Assembly: GCF_029953595.1 (NCBI RefSeq)
Contig: NZ_CP124536.1
Coordinates: 1 to 64,000, forward strand
Reading direction: 5' to 3'
DNA: 64,000 nt
Origin: Fuscovulum ytuae
GTDB lineage: Bacteria > Pseudomonadota > Alphaproteobacteria > Rhodobacterales > Rhodobacteraceae
The position numbers were made by a program, and so were the translations under genes. The stretch's first letter is position 1, and every line of letters begins with the position of its first letter. This document shows positions 57,576 to 64,000 of the stretch, piece by piece. The notes below the pieces were generated by a model. The model did no database searches. It worked only from the letters and a program-made list of their open reading frames with translations, and had not been told where the DNA came from.

Positions 57576-59449
57576 CCCGGTCACCTTCCGTCGAAGATCT
57601 GGTTCTCGGTCATGTTCTCGACGATCGGCGTCGGGGGCGCGGCGGTGGTGACGGTGCCGCGTCCCGTCTCGGCACGCGGAAGGAACGTCAGACCCGGGCA
57701 CTTCTGCGAAACGCTGGTGGACCACGCGGTTGGCAGTCGGTCGTCAAACGTATTGCCGGCGGCAGCGCCCGAACGCCACAGGAGCTGAAGCGCCTTCTCG
57801 ACTACGTGGCTCGGGAAGAGGGGGTGCAGATCACCTGGTGTAATCTGGCGGGCTACGAGCGCGACTTCGATCCTGAGCGAACGGGCCGCACGGCGGACAT
57901 CTGGTCTTCGACCTGGACCGGTGCACCGCGCCGGGGACACGCCGATCACATCGTTCTTAGTTTCCCGCGCGGGGTGGACGCCGAGCGCGCCGAGGTCATC
58001 GCCCGGGAATGGGGGCAGGCCGTGTTCGGTTCTGGTGAGTATGGGGATGTCTGGCGCTACGTGGCTGCCCTGCACAAGGACACCGACCATCTGCATGCGC
58101 ATTTCGTGGTCGACAAGCATGGCATCGAGGAAGGTCGCTTCCTGTCGATCTGTCGCCACGCCGCACTGAACTTCGATGTGATGCGCGAGCTTCACGCCGA
58201 GATCAGCCAGTCGCATGGGCTGAACATCCTCGCCTCATCGCGCCTGTCGCGTGGCATCATCGAGAACCCACCGCGCCAATCCGAGTTGCGTGCCTCGCGA
58301 GAGGGTGGGAAGGCCACACCCCCTCCGCCGCCGCCTCTGTCCGACGGGGAGCGGAGCCGACGGCTTGCAGCGCTACAGGGCTTTGCCCGCGAATATGAAA
58401 CCCTCGGCGAGCTCGCCGGTCTCGCCGCTGAAACCGGCACCGAGGCGAGCGCTTCTTCCTACTTTTCCCGGCTGGCCCGGGCGCTTGGCGCGTCTGCCGC
58501 CGCACTCAGACAAGGAGTTCCTCTTATGCCCGATCACTCGCTTCATGCCGAAGGCGACCCCGCCGCGCGGGTTGAGGCTGCGCGCAGCGAGATGGTCGCT
58601 TCGGCCACCGAGGCTTGGGAGGCGATCCGTGCCATGGAACCCTCGGTCGAGCGGGTTGACCTTGAACGAAGCTTTGCCGAGCAGGCGCGCGCCTCCCTGA
58701 AGCTCGCGCCAGACAGCATCTTCTTGGCAGAGCATGCGCAACTCGCCGATCGGAACACCGATCCCTACCACAACCCGACCCTCGCCTCGCTTGCGCGGCT
58801 GGAGCAGGGTCAGACCGAGGGCGTTTCTCTCGATGAAGGTCTACGCGCGACCCTTGCTCATGTTCGGGAAGAGATCGGCGAACGGCTGACGGCGCTCTTC
58901 TCGATCCGGGAAGACGAGCTTCGCATAGCGGGCACGTCCGTCGAGGAAATGGTCGCCCGCTTCAGTTTGGCCGAGCGCAGTGAGGGCCAGCGGGCGAGCT
59001 GGATCACTGAGCAGCCGAATACGATGCAAAAGGTGTTCTGGATGGAAACGGAACGCGCGCTCGGTCAGGAGGTTCGGGCAGAAGTCGTCGCCTTCAACTT
59101 TGCACCGGAACTGACCGAGGCCTTCGCGCGCGACCAGTTGCTCACCGCCGATCGCAATATGAAGCTCTCGGAGGTGCCCGCGTTGGAAGCCATCGTTGAT
59201 CGCCTGCACGACACCCTGAAACCCGAAGATCTCGACCGCGTTCGGTCCGGCGATCTCGCCCCGCTCAACGAGCAGGTCCGAGATCCAGCACTTCGGGCCG
59301 CCGTCGCGCATGAACTGAAGAACGAAGGTGACCTCGGTCAATCGGGTGAGGTCGGACCTTGGGCAGATCTGGCACGGGCGCAGCATCGTGCCGCCGAACT
59401 GGGGCAGCGCGATCGCACCGTCGAACGCGATACCGGTCACGAACTCTGA
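57572..59449 (+). CDS. VirD2-type relaxase (MOBP/Q-like)
   Basis: The 625-residue protein begins a relaxase domain near residue 60. RIAGGSARTPQELKRLLDYV leads into the metal-binding motifs GHADHIVLSFPRG (about 121-133) and DTDHLHAHFVVDKHG (about 170-184; HxDxxH-x-H form). The C-terminal half is long, acidic and helical, with no domain I recognise. It would nick oriT and carry the strand to the recipient. The catalytic Tyr cannot be placed by eye. It overlaps mobC and is followed by the coupling-protein gene after ten bases. Confidence 0.88.
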   Translation: MTRSPSVEDLVLGHVLDDRRRGRGGGDGAASRLGTRKERQTRALLRNAGGPRGWQSVVKRIAGGSARTPQELKRLLDYVAREEGVQITWCNLAGYERDFDPERTGRTADIWSSTWTGAPRRGHADHIVLSFPRGVDAERAEVIAREWGQAVFGSGEYGDVWRYVAALHKDTDHLHAHFVVDKHGIEEGRFLSICRHAALNFDVMRELHAEISQSHGLNILASSRLSRGIIENPPRQSELRASREGGKATPPPPPPLSDGERSRRLAALQGFAREYETLGELAGLAAETGTEASASSYFSRLARALGASAAALRQGVPLMPDHSLHAEGDPAARVEAARSEMVASATEAWEAIRAMEPSVERVDLERSFAEQARASLKLAPDSIFLAEHAQLADRNTDPYHNPTLASLARLEQGQTEGVSLDEGLRATLAHVREEIGERLTALFSIREDELRIAGTSVEEMVARFSLAERSEGQRASWITEQPNTMQKVFWMETERALGQEVRAEVVAFNFAPELTEAFARDQLLTADRNMKLSEVPALEAIVDRLHDTLKPEDLDRVRSGDLAPLNEQVRDPALRAAVAHELKNEGDLGQSGEVGPWADLARAQHRAAELGQRDRTVERDTGHEL

Positions 59450-59459
59450 GGACAGATCC

Positions 59460-61304
59460 ATGCTTTCGAACCTCGAGACCGCCTGGCGGTATCCGCTGGC
59501 GCTGCTCCTTGGCCTCCTGACCGGTCTCTACATCGGTGGCATGCTGGCGACGATCTACGTGATCACTGCCTTCCGGGAGAGCCTCGATACGCTTAGCCCG
59601 ATGGGCCCCTGGTTCCTTCGCTACGCCTGGGCCGACCTCGCCGCGCGGCCTTCGGTCCTGCAGGGTGCACTGATCATCACCGGTGCCGTGACCGTCGCCT
59701 TGACGCTTGTCGGACTTGCCGGAGTGCATCGCGGGCGGCTGAACCAATATGACGATGCGCATTTCCAGTCGCGCCGCGAGTTGAAGAGCAACCGCATGGT
59801 CGGAACCCTCGATCAGAACGGCTTCATCTTTGGCAAGCTCGGCCTCCCGAAATCCGACGCGCCCTTCGTGATGGCACCGCCCGACCGCTTCCCGCATGCA
59901 ATGATGATCGCGCCTACGGGCCGAGGGAAAGGCGTGGGCTTCGTCATCCCGAACCTCCTACACTTCTCGGGATCAGCGATCATCCTCGACGTGAAGGGCG
60001 AGAACTTCGCCAAGACCTCGATTCATCGCAAGCACGGGCTGAAGAACAGCATCTGGTACTTCTCGCCCTTCGATGAGGACCGTGGTTCGCACCGGTTCAA
60101 CCCGCTTGCCCGGATCGCCGCCCTGCCCTCTGCCGGGCGTCAGTACACCGCGCTGAACTCGATGGCCGATCTCTTCCTCATCCCGGAAGGCGAAAGCGCC
60201 CAGAGCTTCTTCAATGCCGGCAAGCGGCTCTTCATCGCCTCGTGCCTCTACGCCATCGAACAGCGCCGCCCGACCTTGGGCTTTGCCGGTGAAATCATGG
60301 CCGGGGGTGGTGACAAGAAGAAGAGCTACACGGCCATCGCCGAGACCACGAACATCCCGATCGTCTCCCGCACCTTCCTCGAGATGGCCGACGTCCCGGA
60401 AAAGACCCTCGGGGCCTATGTGTCCGTCATCCAGGGATCCGGTCTGGAACTCTGGAATGACCCGGCCGTGGACCGGGTGACCTCTGCCAGCGACTTCGAC
60501 TTCTCGACCTTCCGCCGCGATCCCCAAAGCCTCTACATCGTCGTCCAACCCGAGCACCTGAAAACCCTCGCCCCCCTCGTCCGTCTCCTTTTCGCGGATG
60601 CCATCGCGTCCCTCCAACGCCGCGAGCCTGGGCCGGACGAATCCCATGCGGTCATGTTCCTGATGGACGAGTTCGACCAGCTCGGCCGCCAGCCTTTGGT
60701 GCTCTCTTCCATCAAGACCATCCGCAGTTTCGGCGGCCGGTTCTTCATCATCTCCCAGACCATCCCTGGTCTCGATGACATCTATGGCGAAACTGGACGG
60801 AGGTCCCTGCAGGGCGGGGCTGGTGTGCAGATCTACATGACACCGCAGGATGACCGGACGGCCGAGGTGCTGTCGAATGCCTTGGGGCGCTCCACCATCA
60901 CCGCCGTGACCGAAAGCCAGTCGCGGGTACGGGCGTTGGAGGACAGTGCCAATGTCAGCCGGTGTTCCGAGGAGCGGCCGCTGATCTCGGCGAACGAGGT
61001 GCTGCGGTTTCCGTTGGATGAGGTGCTAGTGCTGCCCGAGGGACAGTATCCGATCCGGGCGCGTCACATCCGTTACTACGAGGATCGGCATTTTGGGCCG
61101 ATTGATCGGGCGCGGAAGGGGAAAGCGTTGCCGACAATACAAGGGGGCGGGGCGGATCGTAGGCTAGCGCCTGTCGGGAAGCTGTCAGGGTTGACTGCGT
61201 CCGCTGGACCTGCGGGCACCGAGGTCTTCGTAGAAGCGGCACGGGTGTTTCAGGAAATTGCGAAGAGCGCCAGGCGGACACGGAAAGTGCCGGCTCGGGT
61301 CTAA
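59460..61304 (+). CDS. virD4: VirD4/TraG-type coupling ATPase
   Basis: The 614-residue protein has two N-terminal membrane helices (about 11-35 and 69-89). Walker A lies in MMIAPTGRGKGVGFVIP (about 147-163) and Walker B in MFLMDEFDQLGRQPL (about 398-412). The following IKTIRSFGGRFFIISQTI segment is typical of VirD4. It links the relaxosome to a type IV secretion channel. The ATG after GAGGACAGATCC is used; in-frame starts inside the relaxase gene are rejected. No virB genes are in this window, so the secretion channel is encoded elsewhere on the replicon or supplied in trans. Confidence 0.93.
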   Translation: MLSNLETAWRYPLALLLGLLTGLYIGGMLATIYVITAFRESLDTLSPMGPWFLRYAWADLAARPSVLQGALIITGAVTVALTLVGLAGVHRGRLNQYDDAHFQSRRELKSNRMVGTLDQNGFIFGKLGLPKSDAPFVMAPPDRFPHAMMIAPTGRGKGVGFVIPNLLHFSGSAIILDVKGENFAKTSIHRKHGLKNSIWYFSPFDEDRGSHRFNPLARIAALPSAGRQYTALNSMADLFLIPEGESAQSFFNAGKRLFIASCLYAIEQRRPTLGFAGEIMAGGGDKKKSYTAIAETTNIPIVSRTFLEMADVPEKTLGAYVSVIQGSGLELWNDPAVDRVTSASDFDFSTFRRDPQSLYIVVQPEHLKTLAPLVRLLFADAIASLQRREPGPDESHAVMFLMDEFDQLGRQPLVLSSIKTIRSFGGRFFIISQTIPGLDDIYGETGRRSLQGGAGVQIYMTPQDDRTAEVLSNALGRSTITAVTESQSRVRALEDSANVSRCSEERPLISANEVLRFPLDEVLVLPEGQYPIRARHIRYYEDRHFGPIDRARKGKALPTIQGGGADRRLAPVGKLSGLTASAGPAGTEVFVEAARVFQEIAKSARRTRKVPARV

Positions 61305-61408
61305 CCGGTGCTTGGTCGCTGAACCTTACCGCATGCTCCAACGGGCAGATACGGCCCTTAGCTGCCGTTCACCTTGGTTGTGGTAATCCTTGGATGCTGC
61401 TGATTACG

Positions 61409-62764
61409 TCAGAGAAGACCCTCCTCCCCGAGCACCCTGGGCTCGGCTTTTTCAAAACGATCAAGCAAGAAATGGCCGGCCCATTCGGGGAGTGGGCAGC
61501 CATTCAACCAAGACGCCGCCAGCTCTCCGCTGGTGCAGGCGGCCATGGTGCCATGGCCAGAAAGTCCGCAAACCATGAAAGCGTCCGGCGCACCCATGGG
61601 ACCGATGAGGGGCCAGTTGTCGGAGGTCTTCGTATAGAAGCCACCGTAATGGACCATCTGACGGGGCAATTTGCCGTAATAGACTTTCAACGCAGGATGC
61701 AGACGTGCAGCGCCGCGCAGGACGATTTCCGGAAACCGCGGGTCAAGGTTCAGCGACCGGCAAGCCGGCGCGGCGTACGAATTGTATGCCCAGCCCAATT
61801 TCACCCAATTGCCGTGATCGCCGCCTTCGGGCCTGCAATGGATGGCCCCTGGCATCCGCGATGCGAAACGTGCCGAGTCGGGATCTGACAACAGCAGATC
61901 CCGCTCTTCGTCCGTCCAGTCGATGTGCTGGGGGTCGATGTCGATCGTGAACGGAAGATCGCGGGGAATGGCCCCGGCAGGATCGGGGAACGCGACCTTT
62001 TGCTGCGGAACATTCGCAAGCGGCAGGCTGACCCCGACCAGTGACGCGATGTGGCTGGCGAAAGGACCGGCGGCGTTCAGGATCCTTTCCGCCCCGACCT
62101 TTATCGTCCCTTCGGCTGTCTCGACGGCGAGATCGTAATGTCGGCCGCTGTCTATTCCTTGGACAGTGCCCCGTTGGAACCGCACGCCTCTGGCCCGGCA
62201 ATCCTCCAGCATGAACTGGCCCAGTTGCTGCCCCGAAACGTCACCCGCGCGACGTACATGGAGGACGGACCGGACCTCATGGGACAGGGAGGGGAAGTGC
62301 TGGCGGATCGCCTGCTGATCGGTCAGGAAGTCGAAGCCGTCGGGTGCGCTTTTCCAGTCGGGAAAGACGGGCGGTTGGTAGCCCGCGCTATCCGGTGTGG
62401 TGTGGACCCGGATTGCAGGCCCGCCAGCGGCACCGAAGACAGCCGTCAACTGGCCATGCTGGGCAGAGATGTCGGCGCTGCGCGAGGCCAGAAGATACCC
62501 CCTCCGTGTCAGCGCGATCCGGTTGTCGGTTTCCTTGGCGATCCGCTCCATCAGCGTGATCGAGCGGTTCATGAAGCCGACCATCGTCGGCTGCGGCCAC
62601 CAGTTGCGATAGTTGTTGCCGGACTGCGCCGATGTGAGCGCAAGAGGATCGCCCGCGTCGATGAGGATGATCCGGCAAGAGGGCGTGCTTCGGGCAAGAT
62701 AGAAGGCCGATGCAATTCCCAGCAGCCCCGCACCGATGATGGCGACATCGAATTTCTGGCTCAT
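61409..62764 (-). CDS. FAD-dependent oxidoreductase (DAO/glycine oxidase-like)
   Basis: The 451-residue protein has an N-terminal dinucleotide-binding motif (VAIIGAGLLGIASAFYLARS, about 6-25) and the second motif IILIDAGDPL. The DAO-family C-terminal part contains GFYTKTSDNWPLIGP near 390 and VCGLSGHGTMAA near 412. It is likely to oxidise an amino acid or amine. The adjacent ProC-like reductase suggests a proline-related or imine-producing pathway, which is inference. The ATG at 62764 is used; the frame extends to 62890 but crosses the operator palindrome. Confidence 0.85.
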   Translation of the reverse strand: MSQKFDVAIIGAGLLGIASAFYLARSTPSCRIILIDAGDPLALTSAQSGNNYRNWWPQPTMVGFMNRSITLMERIAKETDNRIALTRRGYLLASRSADISAQHGQLTAVFGAAGGPAIRVHTTPDSAGYQPPVFPDWKSAPDGFDFLTDQQAIRQHFPSLSHEVRSVLHVRRAGDVSGQQLGQFMLEDCRARGVRFQRGTVQGIDSGRHYDLAVETAEGTIKVGAERILNAAGPFASHIASLVGVSLPLANVPQQKVAFPDPAGAIPRDLPFTIDIDPQHIDWTDEERDLLLSDPDSARFASRMPGAIHCRPEGGDHGNWVKLGWAYNSYAAPACRSLNLDPRFPEIVLRGAARLHPALKVYYGKLPRQMVHYGGFYTKTSDNWPLIGPMGAPDAFMVCGLSGHGTMAACTSGELAASWLNGCPLPEWAGHFLLDRFEKAEPRVLGEEGLL

Positions 62765-62796
62765 CACGAGATCCATATTGTATCCGTTAAAATAAA

Positions 62797-62808
62797 TTCG
62801 TATACGAA
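62797..62808. promoter_or_regulatory. GntR-type operator candidate
   Basis: Perfect palindrome TTCGTATACGAA, extending to AATTCGTATACGAAAAT, between the divergent FAD oxidoreductase and proC-like genes. The TNGT-NN-ACNA core matches FadR-subfamily GntR sites. No GntR gene is in this window; it may lie beyond 64 kb. Confidence 0.5.
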
Positions 62809-62849
62809 AATGGCGAAACGGCAAGTGTGACTCAGGATCGGAGATCGCC

Positions 62850-63671
62850 ATGGCAACGACACCCACGCTTCTCTTCATCGGGTGCGGCAATATGGGGGCG
62901 GCGATTGCGGCCGGCGCGCTGGATCAGATGCCCGGCGTGCGCGTCGTGGCGCTGGACCCCGATACAGAGCGGGCGCGCAGCCTGTTGCCGCCGGGCGCTG
63001 CGGTCGAACTTCATGCCGAGCCTTCGGGCCTTGCAGGGTTGCGTCCCGATCTGGTCATCCTCGGCGTGAAGCCGCAAACCTTGCCCGAGCTTTCTGCCGA
63101 AGTGCTCGCTCTTCTACGCGCCGCGCCGGTGGTTTCGATCATGGCGGGCATCGGTCTTGAGCGTCTGAGCGCCGCGCTTGCACCGTCCGCCGTCGTGCGC
63201 GTCATGCCCAACCTGCCTTCCATGATCGGTGAGGGGATGAGCCTGGGCTGCACCACCGTCGCGCTGGCAGACAGCGTAAGGTCGATGGTTGAGGCGCTGT
63301 TCAACGCCATCGGGCGTTTCGACTGGGTCGCCGACGAGGTCATGTTCGAGAAGGCCAACCCCGTCTTTGCCTGTGGCCCCGGGTTTGTCTTTGCCTTCGC
63401 CGAACAGATGATCCTTGCAGCTGTCGCTCAGGGGCTGCCCCGCGATCTGGCTGAACGTCTGGTGCATCAGACGATGCTCGGCTCGGCGCGGATGCTGTCC
63501 GAAGATCCGCGCGGGGCAGCGGGCCTGAAGCGCGCGGTCAGCAGTCCCGGCGGGACGACGCTTGCCGGCCTGTCGGTCCTCGAGGCCGAGGCGGGGCTGC
63601 CGAAGATTTTGCCGGGCACGCTGGCCGCTGCACATGGAAGGGCGCTTGAATTGGCCCGGATGGCTGGCTGA
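62850..63671 (+). CDS. proC: Pyrroline-5-carboxylate reductase-like protein
   Basis: The 273-residue protein has an N-terminal Rossmann motif (LLFIGCGNMGAAIAAGAL, about 7-24), VILGVKPQTL (about 69-78) and PVVSIMAGIGLERL (about 91-104). The ProC signature VMPNLPSMIGEGMS and the C-terminal SSPGGTTLAGLSVLEA (about 233-248) complete the pattern. It reduces a cyclic imine, usually pyrroline-5-carboxylate to proline, with NAD(P)H. Being plasmid-borne next to an FAD oxidase and a GMC enzyme, it may serve a catabolic imine rather than proline synthesis; the symbol reflects family only. Confidence 0.88.
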   Translation: MATTPTLLFIGCGNMGAAIAAGALDQMPGVRVVALDPDTERARSLLPPGAAVELHAEPSGLAGLRPDLVILGVKPQTLPELSAEVLALLRAAPVVSIMAGIGLERLSAALAPSAVVRVMPNLPSMIGEGMSLGCTTVALADSVRSMVEALFNAIGRFDWVADEVMFEKANPVFACGPGFVFAFAEQMILAAVAQGLPRDLAERLVHQTMLGSARMLSEDPRGAAGLKRAVSSPGGTTLAGLSVLEAEAGLPKILPGTLAAAHGRALELARMAG

Positions 63672-63708
63672 GGCTGGATCGGCGTAACTGGGGGCAGGGG
63701 GGCGGCAC

Positions 63709-64000
63709 ATGACGCAACCGGATTACATCATCGTCGGCGCTGGGGCGGCGGGCTGTGTGCTTGCGGCAAGGCTGACCGAGGACGCGGGAACGACCGTTCT
63801 TCTGCTCGAGGCAGGCGGGTCTGACCGCAAGCTGACAATCGCCATGCCTGCCGCGATCCCCTTTGTCTACCAGAAAAAATCGCTGGGGTGGAACGAGCAG
63901 GCGGGGCCGGAGCCCTACCTTGTAGGCCAGATGATCGACGAGAAGCGCGGCAAGGTGCTGGGTGGATCGACGTCGGTCAACGCCATGATCTTCAACCGCG
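63709..64000 (+). CDS. GMC-family oxidoreductase (partial, runs off the window)
   Basis: Only the first 97 codons are present. They contain the FAD-binding motif IIVGAGAAGCVLAARLTED (about 7-25), LLLEAGGSD near 34 and the GMC signature RGKVLGGSTSVNAMIFNR (about 80-97). The family oxidises alcohols such as choline, glucose or polyols. It follows the proC-like gene by 37 bases and is probably co-transcribed. The start is the ATG after GGGGGGCGGCAC. Confidence 0.9.
   Translation, partial: MTQPDYIIVGAGAAGCVLAARLTEDAGTTVLLLEAGGSDRKLTIAMPAAIPFVYQKKSLGWNEQAGPEPYLVGQMIDEKRGKVLGGSTSVNAMIFNR

Overview
The window reads as a large, low-copy alphaproteobacterial plasmid, most probably from the Rhodobacterales (Paracoccus/Rhodobacter/Roseobacter type). 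It opens exactly at the ATG of repA in a repABC operon, is GC-rich throughout, carries no rRNA or tRNA that I can see, and ends inside a GMC oxidoreductase gene.

Layout. 1-3.6 kb: repA-repB-repC with a putative antisense RNA, an AT-rich origin inside repC and two perfect 16-bp parS palindromes. 3.7-9.6 kb: plasmid-maintenance genes (large ParB-like protein, small proteins, Fic enzyme, H-NS-type protein, SSB). 9.6-19.2 kb: a catabolic island resembling the rhizopine (moc) genes: a LacI regulator, aldo/keto reductase and creatininase-family hydrolase on the minus strand, divergent from a di-iron hydroxylase (MocD-like), a CUT2-type sugar ABC transporter, a Rieske ferredoxin (MocE-like), a MocA-type dehydrogenase and a MocC-type isomerase. 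19.2-29.6 kb: more plasmid accessory genes (DUF932, RadC, several small DUF proteins), an IS110-family element inserted at the start of a gene, a Xre/MbcA-RES toxin-antitoxin pair, and a sigma-like factor/small protein/ImmA-IrrE peptidase operon. 29.7-36.9 kb: a giant strawberry-notch-type methylase/helicase, a Toprim protein and a DUF2493 protein. 36.9-45.4 kb: a seven-gene minus-strand operon of predicted DNA restriction function. 45.8-52.8 kb: a second LacI-controlled sugar/inositol locus. 53-56 kb: bactofilin, WGR protein, small proteins and a VirC1/VirC2-like pair. 56-61.3 kb: a mobilization region (candidate oriT, MobC, VirD2-type relaxase, VirD4-type coupling protein). 61.4-64 kb: the start of another metabolic island (FAD oxidoreductase, ProC-like reductase, GMC oxidoreductase).

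The most interesting part is the operon at 36933-45368: cytosine-5 DNA methyltransferase, Vsr-type nuclease, MORC/MutL-type GHKL ATPase, HNH nuclease, SNF2 helicase, a free-standing EcoRII-N (B3-like) DNA-recognition domain, and a 721-residue protein built from a tandem repeat that combines RNA-polymerase alpha-CTD-like helix-hairpin-helix units with sigma-region-4-like helix-turn-helices. Operons linking MORC-like ATPases with methylases, Vsr nucleases and helicases have been predicted before by comparative genomics. The split EcoRII-N reader and the alpha/sigma-like protein are, as far as I know, not described. A second theme is a family of related structured leaders (GGGAGAG hairpins) in front of several unlinked plasmid genes, resembling the radC RNA motif.
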